Below are positions 47,807 to 57,639 of a DNA stretch of 64,000 nucleotides, one piece after another (positions within the stretch are counted from its first letter, which is position 1; every line of letters starts with the position of its first letter). Source of the stretch: Lactiplantibacillus plantarum EGD-AQ4 (lineage in GTDB: Bacteria; Bacillota; Bacilli; Lactobacillales; Lactobacillaceae); the NCBI RefSeq assembly GCF_000463075.2, contig NZ_AVAQ01000002.1, positions 23,196-87,195 of the forward strand. The letters run 5' to 3'. Made by a program: the position numbers and the translations under genes. Below the pieces are notes generated by a model. That model was given only the letters and a program-made list of their open reading frames with translations. It was not told the origin of the DNA and ran no database searches.

Positions 47807-48757
47807 TTGGCAGAGAGTGTAACCGTTGCCGATTTGGTTAAAAATACGCGTCTGGACGTTTACCATGGCGCTGACTTATTAGATAAAAAAGACATTACGA
47901 CTAGTGATATTTCACGCCCGGGACTCGCGTTGACCGGTTACTTCAATTACTATCCACGTGAACGGGTTCAATTATTAGGTAAAACTGAAACCGCTTATTC
48001 AAAAAACATGAGCCATGATGAACGGTTAATGATTTTTCGGAAGATGTGCCAGTTAACGACCCCAGCATTTGTGATCTCAACGGGCTTACCGGTACCAGAA
48101 GAGCTGGTACAAGCTGGTGAAGAAAATGGCGTGCCGATTCTGGGCACCAAAATGACGTCATCACGGATCTTGAGTAATATGACTAATTACTTGGAAGGTA
48201 AGCTCGCTGAACGGCAGTCTGTTCATGGCGTCTTGGTCGATATTTATGGCCTCGGCGTCTTGATCACTGGAGATTCTGGTGTTGGGAAGAGTGAAACCGC
48301 GTTGGAATTGGTCAAACGGGGTCATCGGTTGATTGCCGATGACCGGGTCGATGTTTATCAACAAGATGAACAAACGTTGGTTGGTGAAGCGCCCGCGATT
48401 TTGAACCACCTGTTGGAGATTCGTGGTATCGGAATCATTGATGTCATGAACCTTTTCGGCGCTGGTGCGGTCCGTCAAGATACTGACATTGACCTCATCG
48501 TTCACTTAGAGAATTGGACGCCTGATAAGCAATTTGATAGACTAGGGAATGGAGAACAGAATCGGAAATTCTTTGACGTTGAAGTTCCTGAAATCTCAAT
48601 TCCAGTCAAGACTGGGCGTAACCTTGCCATTATTATTGAGGCAGCGGCCATGAACTTCCGTGCTGAGAGTATGGGATATGACGCAACTAAGGTATTTGAT
48701 GATAACTTGAACAAGCTGATCAAAACGAATTCCGTCCACGATTCTCACAAGGCATAA
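47807..48757 (+). CDS. hprK: HPr kinase/phosphorylase
   Basis: Phosphorylates HPr at Ser46, driving carbon catabolite control through CcpA, and reverses the reaction when phosphate is high. The P-loop GDSGVGKSETALEL is at residues 155-168, followed by HRLIADDRVDV and the HPrK signature LLEIRGIGIIDVMNLFGAGAV. 316 residues. TTG start directly supported by GGAGGG; no ATG fits. lgt follows 15 bp later. Confidence 0.96.
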   Translation: MAESVTVADLVKNTRLDVYHGADLLDKKDITTSDISRPGLALTGYFNYYPRERVQLLGKTETAYSKNMSHDERLMIFRKMCQLTTPAFVISTGLPVPEELVQAGEENGVPILGTKMTSSRILSNMTNYLEGKLAERQSVHGVLVDIYGLGVLITGDSGVGKSETALELVKRGHRLIADDRVDVYQQDEQTLVGEAPAILNHLLEIRGIGIIDVMNLFGAGAVRQDTDIDLIVHLENWTPDKQFDRLGNGEQNRKFFDVEVPEISIPVKTGRNLAIIIEAAAMNFRAESMGYDATKVFDDNLNKLIKTNSVHDSHKA

Positions 48758-48772
48758 GGAGATGGCAGTAGC

Positions 48773-49621
48773 GTGAATACCGTTTTAGGGGCACTTAACC
48801 CGATTGCACTACGGTTGGGACCAATTCAGGTCCATTGGTACGGCGTCATTATTGCAAGCGCCGTCGTGATTGCGGTGGCACTCGCGGTACGTGAAGGTCA
48901 GAAGCGGGGCATTCGTCCCGATGATATTTACGACATGATTTTATGGGCACTTCCATTTACGTTGATTGCGGCGCGGACGTATTACGTCATCTTTCAGTGG
49001 TCGTATTATAGTCAACACCCGAGCGAGATTATTCGCATTTGGGATGGTGGGATTGCCATATACGGGGGCCTAATTGGTGCCGGTATTGTGGTCGTCCTAT
49101 TCTGTCGGTCGCGGTTCATTCCCACTTGGTTAATGTTGGACGTTGCGGCACCGACAGTGATTATGGGTCAAGGAATTGGCCGCTGGGGCAACTTTATGAA
49201 CCAGGAAGCCTTTGGGCGTGTCACGAGCTTGAGCTTCTTACAAGGGTTGCATTTGCCCGAATGGCTCATTAATCAGATGTACATCCAAGGCGCGTATCGC
49301 CAACCGACTTTTTTGTATGAATCAGTTTGGGATTTATTGGGATTTGTGATGCTGATGGTGACCCGCCATCGAACGAATTGGTACAAGCAAGGTGACGTCT
49401 TCTTGACGTACGTTGCTTGGTACGCCTTTGGTCGCTTTTTCACAGAAGGAATGCGTACTGATTCGTTAATGCTATTTAACGTCATTCGAGTCTCACAGGC
49501 GTTATCAGTCGTGCTCTTCTTCGGAAGTGTCGGCCTGATGATCTGGCGGCGTCGGCGTCATCCAGAGAATCGCTGGTATCTAGCTGGTTCAGGGCAAAAG
49601 ATTGCCACGGAAAACAAGTAG
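48773..49621 (+). CDS. lgt: Prolipoprotein diacylglyceryl transferase
   Basis: Adds diacylglycerol to the lipobox cysteine of prelipoproteins such as the PhnD and PstS encoded here. Seven-helix membrane protein: [16 protein letters not shown], the conserved [15 protein letters not shown] and [13 protein letters not shown] (Lgt signature), then [13 protein letters not shown] start with AAGGAGATGG upstream. 282 residues. Confidence 0.96.
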   Translation: MNTVLGALNPIALRLGPIQVHWYGVIIASAVVIAVALAVREGQKRGIRPDDIYDMILWALPFTLIAARTYYVIFQWSYYSQHPSEIIRIWDGGIAIYGGLIGAGIVVVLFCRSRFIPTWLMLDVAAPTVIMGQGIGRWGNFMNQEAFGRVTSLSFLQGLHLPEWLINQMYIQGAYRQPTFLYESVWDLLGFVMLMVTRHRTNWYKQGDVFLTYVAWYAFGRFFTEGMRTDSLMLFNVIRVSQALSVVLFFGSVGLMIWRRRRHPENRWYLAGSGQKIATENK

Positions 49622-49637
49622 AGTAGAGGTTATTTAC

Positions 49638-50654
49638 ATGTCAAAACAAATTGCCGTCTTAGGTGCTGGCTCATGGGGCAGTATCTTGGCAAATTTATTA
49701 GATGAAAATGGTCATTCAGTTCGTTTATGGTCGTATGCACCTGCACAGGTCGCTGAACTCAACGAGCACCACACGAATCAGCGCTATGTGCCTGATTTTC
49801 ACTATTCAGAAACATTGACGGCTTATTCAGATTTAGCAACTGCAATTGATGGTGCCGACGTGATTTTGTTCGTCGTCCCAACCAAGGCCATTCGGAGTGT
49901 CGCACACCAGGTTGCCGACGTGTTAGCTAAAACGAACGCCCAACCGATCATTGTTCACGCAAGTAAAGGGTTGGAGCAAGAGACCCATAAGCGGCTGTCA
50001 CAAGTCTTGGCTGAAGAAATTCCAGCCGCGCAACGTGAAGCAATCGTCGTTTTATCCGGGCCAAGTCATGCCGAAGAAGTCGCACGGAAAGACATTACGT
50101 TGATTACTGCGGCGAGTGATAATGAAGCGGCTGCCGAAACGGTCCAACAACTCTTCATGAACGACTACTTCCGAATTTATACGAATACGGACGTGGTCGG
50201 TGTTGAACTGGGTGCTGCGCTAAAAAACATTATCGCGCTAGGCGCCGGTGCATTACATGGTCTAGGCTATGGTGATGATGCCAAAGCAGCTCTAATGACG
50301 CGGGGACTGGCTGAAATCAGTCGGTTAGGCGTTGCACTCGGGGCAAACCCATTAACGTTTATCGGCCTTTCTGGTGTCGGTGATTTGATTGTGACCGCGA
50401 CGAGTGTGCATTCACGTAACTGGCGCGCTGGTAACGAGCTTGGCTCCGGTCAAGATTTGAAGACGGTCATTGATACGATGGGCATGGTTATTGAAGGTAT
50501 TCCGTCAACTAAAGCGGCTTACGAATTAGCTCAGCAACAAAATATCGAAATGCCCATCACGGAAGCGATTTATGATGTATTATATAAGAGTGCTGACATT
50601 AAGGAAGTCATTCCACAATTAATGCGGCGCGAGGGGAAACCTGAGATTCAGTAG
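49638..50654 (+). CDS. gpsA: NAD(P)-dependent glycerol-3-phosphate dehydrogenase
   Basis: Makes sn-glycerol-3-phosphate for phospholipid and teichoic acid synthesis. Rossmann motif [31 protein letters not shown], and the catalytic lysine in [30 protein letters not shown] (split at the GAG turn). ATG 49638 with GAGG upstream is preferred over an in-frame extension inside lgt. 338 residues. Confidence 0.95.
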   Translation: MSKQIAVLGAGSWGSILANLLDENGHSVRLWSYAPAQVAELNEHHTNQRYVPDFHYSETLTAYSDLATAIDGADVILFVVPTKAIRSVAHQVADVLAKTNAQPIIVHASKGLEQETHKRLSQVLAEEIPAAQREAIVVLSGPSHAEEVARKDITLITAASDNEAAAETVQQLFMNDYFRIYTNTDVVGVELGAALKNIIALGAGALHGLGYGDDAKAALMTRGLAEISRLGVALGANPLTFIGLSGVGDLIVTATSVHSRNWRAGNELGSGQDLKTVIDTMGMVIEGIPSTKAAYELAQQQNIEMPITEAIYDVLYKSADIKEVIPQLMRREGKPEIQ

Positions 50655-50696
50655 GAGTTTCCAAACTAATTTCACTATTTTTAGGAGGATTATCAC

Positions 50697-51620
50697 ATGT
50701 CAAAAGTTAGAAAAGCCGTTATCCCAGCGGCCGGTTTAGGGACCCGGTTCTTACCTGCTACTAAAGCGATGCCTAAGGAAATGTTACCAATCGTTGATAA
50801 GCCAACGATTCAGTTCATTGTTGATGAAGCACGCAAATCTGGTATCGAAGATATTGTTATCGTTACTGGTAAGAGTAAGCGGAGTATTGAAGATTACTAC
50901 GATTCTAATCCAGAACTTGAAGATAATTTACGGGCCAAGCACAAGGAAGAAATGCTTAAGCTGGTTCAAGAAACGACCGATATTAACTTATACTTCATTC
51001 GTCAATCCCACCCACGTGGTTTAGGGGATGCGGTCTTAACGGCCAAAGCATTCGTTGGTGACGAACCATTTGTTGTCATGCTTGGTGATGACTTGATGGA
51101 AGATAAAGTGCCATTAACGAAGCAATTGATGAATAGTTATGATAAGACCCATGCTTCAACCTTGGCCGTTATGAAGGTCCCTCACGAAGAAGTTTCTAAG
51201 TATGGGGTCATCAATCCTGAAAGTGAAAAGGAACCTGGCTTGTACAACGTTAACAACTTTGTTGAAAAGCCATCACCTGAAGACGCGCCTAGTGATTTAG
51301 CCATCATTGGTCGTTACCTCTTAACACCGGAAATTTTTGATGTACTTGAACATCAAAAACCTGGTAAGGGTGACGAAATTCAATTGACGGATGCCATTGA
51401 TACGTTGAACAAGACGCAACGCGTTTTCGCCCACGAATTCAAAGGAACTCGGCACGATGTTGGATACAAGTTCGGTTACTTGAAGACGACGATCGAATAC
51501 GGGTTGACTCATCCAGATGTTAAGGACGACTTACGGACTTACATCAAGGACTTGGGTGCCCAATTAACCAAAGAAGATAGCACCACGGCACCAAAGACCG
51601 CTAAAAAAACAACCAAATAA
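50697..51620 (+). CDS. galU: UTP-glucose-1-phosphate uridylyltransferase
   Basis: Makes UDP-glucose for glycolipids, teichoic acid decoration and exopolysaccharide. Nucleotide-binding [33 protein letters not shown] and FVEKP motifs; 307 residues. AGGAGG precedes the ATG. Works between pgm (57.6 kb) and galE (8.0 kb) in the same sugar-nucleotide route. Typical high-expression codon use. Confidence 0.96.
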   Translation: MSKVRKAVIPAAGLGTRFLPATKAMPKEMLPIVDKPTIQFIVDEARKSGIEDIVIVTGKSKRSIEDYYDSNPELEDNLRAKHKEEMLKLVQETTDINLYFIRQSHPRGLGDAVLTAKAFVGDEPFVVMLGDDLMEDKVPLTKQLMNSYDKTHASTLAVMKVPHEEVSKYGVINPESEKEPGLYNVNNFVEKPSPEDAPSDLAIIGRYLLTPEIFDVLEHQKPGKGDEIQLTDAIDTLNKTQRVFAHEFKGTRHDVGYKFGYLKTTIEYGLTHPDVKDDLRTYIKDLGAQLTKEDSTTAPKTAKKTTK

Positions 51621-51672
51621 GCGCCATTGATTGAGTTGAGCTTAGGCTTAACTTGATTGACGAGCGAATCAG

Positions 51673-51714
51673 AATCGGCAGTCATTCCAATCTGGAGTGA
51701 CTGCCGATTTTTTT
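51673..51714 (+). terminator. Terminator after galU
   Basis: AATCGGCAGTCA and TGACTGCCGATT form a 12-bp stem followed by seven Ts. Confidence 0.92.
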
Positions 51715-51793
51715 ACGTTGGTCAAAGGAGGGCGTATTAGGGTGGAATGTGTCAGAAACGTTGGCTAAAAAATGACTGGCTGCGGTATACGGC

Positions 51794-51829
51794 ATAAAAA
51801 AACCACAAAATCTGCTTTAGATTTCGTGG
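51794..51829 (-). terminator. Terminator after the first EAL gene
   Basis: On the minus strand CCACGAAATCT-AAAGC-AGATTTTGTGG followed by TTTTTTTAT. Confidence 0.88.
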
Positions 51830-51891
51830 CTGTAATCCGGGACAATCGCACGTCATTATCAGTGTGAGTCCCAATTAATCATGAATAATAG

Positions 51892-52572
51892 CTAATGGTC
51901 GGCCTTTAATTTGAATAAATGTGGTTTGCCGTAATAATAACCTTGGCGTAACGCGATATTTAAGTCATCCGCCATCTGGTCTTCAACGCCATTTTCGACG
52001 CCTTCGAGAATAAGACGAATATCGTGCTTTAGCGCGAGGTCGCGCCAAAACTTCAATTGAATCGGAATTTCGTTCTCACGGTCTTCTGCGCGGAAGTTTT
52101 GCATCGCAAACTTGATTTCTTCCGCCGATTCTAACAATGGTTTGATGTGGTCGTAAACGTTGATGCCAGTCCCAACATCATCAAGGCTGAATTGTAACCC
52201 GCTGGCCTTGTACTTGGCAATTTGTTGTTGCATGGCTGCCAACGTATAGGTGTCCTCGCCAGGCTCTTCGGTGACTTCAACGATGACGTGCACCGGGAAT
52301 AATTTCTTCTGTGCATCAATCACGGCTTTGGCGATGTCGTCATTCAAAAATTGTTTGCGGTTGAAATTGATCGACACCGAACCAATTTTGAGCGCTAGTT
52401 CACTGGCCGTAGCCTTTAGTAAGCTGACTTGTACATCGATTGGAATATTATCGAAGCTCTCCGGTAATGTCCAGCGGTCCTGATCAGTTTCACGATAGCG
52501 AATCAGCATTTCGTAACCAATCAGTGAATTATTAAATTTATTTAACTGAGGCTGAATAAAGTAACGGTACAT
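51892..52572 (-). CDS. EAL-domain protein, first copy
   Basis: 226-residue stand-alone EAL domain, the fold of c-di-GMP phosphodiesterases. YEMLIR keeps the Glu-x-Leu-x-Arg pattern; NFNRKQF, EVTEEPG, FSLDDVGTGIN, EIKFAMQNF, EGVEN and QGYYYGKP correspond to the other active-site segments. The DDVGTG replaces the usual DDFGTG. No sensor or GGDEF domain is attached. Whether it cuts c-di-GMP is open. Divergent from an FAD oxidoreductase gene; a diverged copy of the pair lies at 59.5-61.7 kb. GGAGCC lies before the ATG. Confidence 0.85.
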   Translation of the reverse strand: MYRYFIQPQLNKFNNSLIGYEMLIRYRETDQDRWTLPESFDNIPIDVQVSLLKATASELALKIGSVSINFNRKQFLNDDIAKAVIDAQKKLFPVHVIVEVTEEPGEDTYTLAAMQQQIAKYKASGLQFSLDDVGTGINVYDHIKPLLESAEEIKFAMQNFRAEDRENEIPIQLKFWRDLALKHDIRLILEGVENGVEDQMADDLNIALRQGYYYGKPHLFKLKADH

Positions 52573-53134
52573 GAGCTGGCTCCTTTGGTTGGATTAACTT
52601 GGTGAATCTTTCACTAATACATACTATACCAAATAACGACTTAGGGAAACTGTTTGTCGCTGACTTTTTTGCATTGTGTTGATAATCAATTGGGATAATG
52701 ATAATTGTGTTCAATCAACTAGCTGACCAGTAAAGTCTTGAAAGTCAGGTGATGAGGCATACCAATGCAGGGTACCTAAGCCTGGTGCCGCAATCTGTAT
52801 TTTGACGATTCGGGGGTCGAGAGCGCGATTGCCACTCGCTATGAGGGCAACGCCGTGAATCGACACGACCTTGACTCACACCGCGATAATTACGAGAGAA
52901 CATAACGTCGTAGTTTGAATATCTGCGATTTTGCCGTTTTATGAGGCTGCTAGCTTGCTCGCAAAAAACTGGCTCAAATTAGCATAAACAACCGTCAGAA
53001 AGATCAGACTATAACGACGGTTATCAGGTTATCGATAACTGTGTCAATTGTTGCGTAAGTCATGTAAATTTAGAGAGAAGCAGGTATAATTGATTATGTT
53101 TAAATAAATCAAATTAACAATGGGAGTAAATGAA
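52573..53134. other. Long divergent intergenic region without a gene
   Basis: 562 bp between the first EAL gene and the oxidoreductase. No open frame with a credible start is seen. It holds an inverted pair CAACCGTC/GACGGTTA around 52988-53023, a perfect palindrome GTTATCGATAAC at 53028-53039, and a TATAAT at 53085-53090 about 45 bp before the oxidoreductase start that is probably its -10 box. The equivalent region of the second module is only 153 bp. Confidence 0.6.
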
Positions 53135-54547
53135 ATGAAAATCGTAATTGTTGGATGTACCCATGCTGGGACTGCCGCTGCGGCCCAAATTTTAAAAAGT
53201 CATCCTGAAGCCACGGTTCGAATATATGAGCGTGATGATAATATCTCATTTCTGTCCTGTGGGATTTACTTGTACTTGGGGGGCAAAGTCAATCACTTGG
53301 AGGACATGTTTTATTCTTCACCGGAGGCCTTAACCAAGCTGGGGGCGTGTGTTAAAACGCAGCATAACGTGCTCAAAATTGATGCGCAGGCCAAAACACT
53401 GCAAGTCGTCGATATGCAGACGGGGAAAGTCTTTGATGATACTTACGATAAGTTGATTATGACCACTGGATCTAACGTGGCCGTGCCGCCGATATTTGGT
53501 ATTGATGAATCTAAAGTATTGCTCTGCAAGACGTATCAACAGGCACAAGAAATTTACGAGACCGCCAAGGACAATCATCGCATTGCCATCATCGGGGCGG
53601 GCTACATTGGTACGGAATTATCTGAAAGCTATGCTAATACAAATCATGACGTCACCTTGTTTCAATCACATGACCAAATTTTGAACAACTACATTAGTCC
53701 GGATATGTCTGACCAGGCGGTGCAACTGTTGAAAGCTCACGGGGTCAACGTTTTGCTGAACCATCAAGTGACGGCCTTTACAGGTGGGGACGATGGTGAG
53801 CTGGTCATCGAAACCAATCAGGGTGATTACACCGCTGATTTAGCAATCGTCGGGACCGGATTTGTGCCAAATACAGAATTGTTGCGGGGACAAGTCGAGA
53901 TGGACAAACACGGCGCCATCATTATCAATGACTATGTGCAGACCTCGAATCCTGATATTTATGCCGCTGGGGACTCGTGCGTCGTCAACTTTAATCCGAC
54001 CGGGGCATCAGCCTATACACCACTAGCGACCAATGCCGTTCGTCAGGGTGCCTTGGCGGGGTTAAATGTCTTTGGCAACCAGCAACGTTACATGGGCACG
54101 CAAGCGACGTCCGCAATGCAACTCTTTAACCACACGTTGGCAACGACTGGATTAACACTGAAAATGGCCCACCAAAGTCATATTCCAGCTGAACGGGTCA
54201 CGTTTGACGGTACGTGGCGGCCTAGTTATATGCCAAGTACCGATAAACTCACGATTGAACTCATCTATAATCCGGAGAATCGTAAAATTTTGGGTGCCCA
54301 GTTTTTGAGCGCGCACGAGGTCGCCCAGTCCGCTAATGCGATTTCGATTGCCATTCAAAATGGGAATACGATCGACGATTTAGCCTTTGTCGATATGCTA
54401 TTTTCACCGAACTTTGACGAACCGTTCAACTACCTGAACTTGGTCGCACAACAAGCCATCGAACAGGAACGCCAGGCCGGACGCGATAATCCCCGCATCA
54501 CGGCTTATGGCGATTGGGCAAAACAAAATGACCGCGACTTACAGTAA
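53135..54547 (+). CDS. FAD-dependent NADH oxidase/peroxidase family protein, first copy
   Basis: Flavoprotein of the NADH oxidase / NADH peroxidase / CoA-disulfide reductase family. VIVGCTHAGTAAAAQIL is the FAD motif; the single redox-active cysteine is in SFLSCGIYLYLGG; IAIIGAGYIGTELSESY is the NADH motif; IYAAGDSCVV is the second FAD motif; a C-terminal dimerisation domain follows. The family cannot be split into water-forming oxidase and peroxidase by eye. ATG 53135 follows GGGAG; 470 residues. Confidence 0.9.
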   Translation: MKIVIVGCTHAGTAAAAQILKSHPEATVRIYERDDNISFLSCGIYLYLGGKVNHLEDMFYSSPEALTKLGACVKTQHNVLKIDAQAKTLQVVDMQTGKVFDDTYDKLIMTTGSNVAVPPIFGIDESKVLLCKTYQQAQEIYETAKDNHRIAIIGAGYIGTELSESYANTNHDVTLFQSHDQILNNYISPDMSDQAVQLLKAHGVNVLLNHQVTAFTGGDDGELVIETNQGDYTADLAIVGTGFVPNTELLRGQVEMDKHGAIIINDYVQTSNPDIYAAGDSCVVNFNPTGASAYTPLATNAVRQGALAGLNVFGNQQRYMGTQATSAMQLFNHTLATTGLTLKMAHQSHIPAERVTFDGTWRPSYMPSTDKLTIELIYNPENRKILGAQFLSAHEVAQSANAISIAIQNGNTIDDLAFVDMLFSPNFDEPFNYLNLVAQQAIEQERQAGRDNPRITAYGDWAKQNDRDLQ

Positions 54548-54836
54548 GCCGTTACGCCATTATTGGTGGCTAATCGTCCTGCTGATGGCGTTGATGGGAT
54601 TGAGTGGGTGTCGACAGCAGACGACCGTTAAGACGCCCAAACAAGCGCCCAGTGGCTTTGTCGCAACCACGGATTATGCGGCTGGCTCTGAACATCGACG
54701 GCAACGCTTGGCGAACTTTATTAAGCGCGGCTTGTTGACCAAGCAGGGGCTGTACACGAATTATTTGGATACGGCCAAACGGACCACGGCGACTGCTACC
54801 AGTCACGACGGTGATTATTCGCGTACGCTATTATAA
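54528..54836 (+). pseudogene. Truncated GH8-like lipoprotein remnant
   Basis: About 102 residues: hydrophobic leader with lipobox-like MGLSGC, then EHRRQRLANFIKRGLLTKQG and LYTNYLDTAKRTTATATSHDG. The second part recalls the start of glycosyl hydrolase family 8 proteins associated with exopolysaccharide loci; the catalytic domain is absent. It breaks off at SHDG and continues only seven residues in a frame that overlaps the next remnant. The start overlaps the oxidoreductase stop. A small intact lipoprotein is a less likely alternative. Confidence 0.55.
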
Positions 54837-55179
54837 CGAGATTCGGCGGATGATGAGTGAACAACAAGCGCGTGATTTATTGCGCTTAGTTTCGGATACG
54901 ATCACGTCCGCGACTCGCGATAACGACATCACGTATTCGCTCGATCAGGACAACCCGACCTGGGCGATTCTGTTGTTTTCAAATCAACCCGGGGCCCAGA
55001 TAGCGGCTGACCGGATCAAAACCAACTTTGCGAAGAATCTGCAGCGGTCGACGAGTTTGAATGCCTTAGAAATTTTATTGGTCGTCGGAATTGCTAGTTG
55101 GGATGCCGATAAAATGCAGAGCCCGTACGACTTTATGAACACGGGCATCAAGGAGACGGAATACGATGTGGCGCGTTGA
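54811..55179 (+). pseudogene. GGDEF-domain remnant
   Basis: About 122 residues in the next frame. The pattern YNEIRRMMSEQQARDLLRLV, RDNDITYSLDQDNPTWAILL and LLVVGIASWDADKMQSPYDF follows a GGDEF domain from its middle to its end, with the GGDEF motif itself replaced by QDNPTW. The N-terminal half, including the usual substrate-binding start, is absent. No ribosome binding site precedes it. Best read as the surviving end of a diguanylate-cyclase-like gene fused by deletion to the preceding remnant. Confidence 0.5.
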
Positions 55180-55204
55180 TTTCGGTTGTGTACAAACAAG
55201 ATAG

Positions 55205-55233
55205 TCGACAAATGTAAATTTTGGGGGTATATT
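55205..55233 (+). promoter_or_regulatory. Promoter of trxB
   Basis: TCGACA, 17 bp, TATATT: five of six matches in each box, 38 bp before the start codon. Confidence 0.75.
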
Positions 55234-55271
55234 AAGCGTCATAGTAATTTAAGTGGAAGGGGTCTTTAGAA

Positions 55272-56210
55272 ATGGCAAAGAGTTACGACGTGATTATTAT
55301 TGGTGCGGGGCCTGCCGGCATGACAGCCGCCCTCTATGCTTCACGGGCCAATCTATCAGTACTGCTATTAGATCGCGGAATCTATGGTGGACAAATGAAT
55401 AATACCGCCGCAATTGAAAATTATCCTGGTTTTAAATCAATTTTAGGACCGGATTTGGCTAAAGACATGTATGAATCAGCGACCCAATTTGGCGCTGAAT
55501 ATGCTTATGGTAGTGTTGAATCTGTTGAGGATCGTGGCGATGTCAAAATTGTGACGACCGACAGTGATACGTTTGAAACAAAGGCCCTCGTCATTGGGAC
55601 TGGTTCTGAATATCGTAAGTTAGGCGTTCTTGGCGAAGATACGTATGGTGGCCGGGGTGTCTCATACTGTGCCGTATGTGACGGTGCGTTCTTCCGCAAC
55701 AAGCACGTGGTCGTTGTCGGTGGTGGCGATTCCGCAATCGAAGAAGGCACGTACTTGACGCAACTCGCTGATAAGGTCACGGTGATCCATCGTCGGGACC
55801 AATTGCGGGCACAACAAATCTTGCAAGACCGGGCATTCGCAAACCCTAAGATTGAATTTGTCTGGAACAGCAATGTGACGGAAATCGTCGGTGACGACAA
55901 GAAGGTCACTGCGGTTAAAGTCAATAACAACAAGACGGGCGAAGACAGCGAAATTGCAGTCGATGGTGTGTTTATTTATGTTGGAATCAACCCAATTACC
56001 AAGCCATTCAGTAATCTCGGTATTACCGATGAAAATGGCTGGATCGAAACCAATGATCACATGGAGACCAAGGTTCCTGGTATCTTTGCAATCGGCGACG
56101 TTCGTAAGAAGGACTTACGCCAAGTTGCTACAGCCGTTGGTGAAGGTGGGACTGCCGGACAAGGCGTCTACAACTACATCACTGCGTTAGGTGACAAGGT
56201 TAAAAACTAA
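55272..56210 (+). CDS. trxB: Thioredoxin reductase
   Basis: NADPH-dependent flavoprotein that keeps thioredoxin reduced. FAD motif GAGPAGMTAALYA, redox pair CAVC in SYCAVCDGAFF, NADPH motif VVVGGGDSAIEEGTYL, C-terminal FAD contact FAIGDVRKKDLRQVATAVGEG. 312 residues. GGAAGGGG precedes the ATG. Monocistronic with its own promoter and terminator; next to two other flavoprotein genes involved in oxidative stress. Confidence 0.97.
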   Translation: MAKSYDVIIIGAGPAGMTAALYASRANLSVLLLDRGIYGGQMNNTAAIENYPGFKSILGPDLAKDMYESATQFGAEYAYGSVESVEDRGDVKIVTTDSDTFETKALVIGTGSEYRKLGVLGEDTYGGRGVSYCAVCDGAFFRNKHVVVVGGGDSAIEEGTYLTQLADKVTVIHRRDQLRAQQILQDRAFANPKIEFVWNSNVTEIVGDDKKVTAVKVNNNKTGEDSEIAVDGVFIYVGINPITKPFSNLGITDENGWIETNDHMETKVPGIFAIGDVRKKDLRQVATAVGEGGTAGQGVYNYITALGDKVKN

Positions 56211-56292
56211 ATCTGATTAAATCAACTGAGACGTCTGGTGGCTGGTGATTAAGTTTGAACTTGATGACCGTCCAGCGTCATCAGTGAAACAC

Positions 56293-56332
56293 AAAATGCG
56301 CGACTAACCTGAGATTAGCCGCGCATTTTTTA
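56293..56332. terminator. Shared terminator of trxB and the DUF421 gene
   Basis: AAAATGCGCG-A-CTAA and TTAG-C-CGCGCATTTTTT: A and T tails on both sides between convergent genes. Confidence 0.88.
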
Positions 56333-56335
56333 TCA

Positions 56336-56968
56336 TCAATGTTGATAGGGGAACAGTAACAATTGTTTATTCGTATAAGTTGCCAGGTAAATCTCACTGA
56401 TTTGATACCCCTGTGCTTGTAACTGTGTCAGCAGCCACGTTTCGTCGTGCTCGCTGGTTTCAAGCGCGTCCATGTTGACTTGACCGTCGACAATCAGCGG
56501 ATATTTGACAGTGTCGTCACCGACTTGCGTAATCGTCAGTTGCCCGTTTTGCTCTAGCACGGCGCGTTTGACATTGCGAATATCGGTAATGCCTTCTGTT
56601 CGCAAGCGGAACGTCAAATCGTTGGCACTCAAACCATTTTTAAGTGCGGTACTAACTAATAACTCGCCATCTTTGATGAGTAGTTGCGGGCGACCGTCAA
56701 TCATGCGTTTGACGAAATGATTGTGATTCGTTAAGAACCGTAAGACCAGTACCAGCAGCGTCCAAATAAGTAGGACCAGAATATACTGTAGCACGGTGAC
56801 GCTGGTACTATAGATCATGCCACCGACGATTGCACCAAGCACGTAATTCTGCACTTGGTCCAGCGCGCTGATGGGTGCTAAGTTACTCTTACCAGAGAGG
56901 TTGATTTGGATGATGATAGTTAATAACCCGAGTGCGAGTTTGATGGTCACATCCCAGTATGAGAACAT
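56336..56968 (-). CDS. DUF421 (YetF-like) membrane protein
   Basis: 210 residues: three N-terminal membrane helices (LGLLTIIIQINLSGKS, VQNYVLGAIVGGMIY and the following segment), then a cytoplasmic YetF-type domain with DGRPQLLIKDGEL, GLSANDLTFRLRTEGI and AVLEQNGQLTI. Function unknown. It follows the DUF3290 gene with no gap, a pair found throughout lactobacilli, so the two products probably form one complex. Confidence 0.88.
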   Translation of the reverse strand: MFSYWDVTIKLALGLLTIIIQINLSGKSNLAPISALDQVQNYVLGAIVGGMIYSTSVTVLQYILVLLIWTLLVLVLRFLTNHNHFVKRMIDGRPQLLIKDGELLVSTALKNGLSANDLTFRLRTEGITDIRNVKRAVLEQNGQLTITQVGDDTVKYPLIVDGQVNMDALETSEHDETWLLTQLQAQGYQISEIYLATYTNKQLLLFPYQH

Positions 56969-57421
56969 TTACTCACCCTCCTTAACGTAATTAATTTTAG
57001 ACTGAATCGGGGTCGCTTTCGTCAGCGTATAGCTATTGCCATCCGTATTGACGGTCACGTTGTAGATATGGTCCTGAACTTTGATGAGCATCCCACTGCT
57101 GACGGAACTTGAGTTGGACCAGACGGCCGTTTTCTTAACGCCTTTTTCCTTGGCCACCCGCTGCATGATTTGGGTGACCTGCGATTTCTGATTGAAGCTA
57201 TTTTGCAAGCTCTCCCATTCATTGTATTGAATACCGACGAGTAACAATAATAAGAGAACCATGATAATGAATAAATCACGGTATTTGAGGTCCGTCTTGT
57301 GACGATACCAGAGCCAACTGAGCACGGCGATGATTAAAATTGTAATACCGATAATGCCGAGCTGAATCAGCGTATGATTGCTGTTTTGATGGACTAAGTA
57401 GTTGTATGAATAAAAAGTCAT
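56969..57421 (-). CDS. DUF3290 membrane protein
   Basis: 150 residues: two membrane helices (LGIIGITILIIAVLSWLWY and DLFIIMVLLLLLLVGIQY) and a C-terminal extracytoplasmic or cytoplasmic domain of about 75 residues. The ATG at 57421 follows AAGGAGGG; the frame is open further upstream without a site. Always seen with the DUF421 partner, which starts at the base after its stop codon. No known activity. Confidence 0.85.
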   Translation of the reverse strand: MTFYSYNYLVHQNSNHTLIQLGIIGITILIIAVLSWLWYRHKTDLKYRDLFIIMVLLLLLLVGIQYNEWESLQNSFNQKSQVTQIMQRVAKEKGVKKTAVWSNSSSVSSGMLIKVQDHIYNVTVNTDGNSYTLTKATPIQSKINYVKEGE

Positions 57422-57567
57422 GTCGCCCTCCTTATAAGATTCATTATAGCAAGTTTTGCGACTGACTTTACAAACCGACACTTGATTCGCAACCTTGTAC
57501 AGCGCTTACATTAACGAACTAACCGCGCGAAAGTCAGGGATTAATGGATTTTCTTAGTAAATTTTAC

Positions 57568-57595
57568 TTTGTTAAGCCTGGCAATGTTGTATACT
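57568..57595 (+). promoter_or_regulatory. Likely promoter of pgm
   Basis: TATACT at 57590 with a weak TTTGTT 16 bp upstream, 45 bp before the start. Confidence 0.45.
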
Positions 57596-57639
57596 ATTTT
57601 TGTAAGCACTAACAAATATCGGAATTGGAGATGGTTTTT

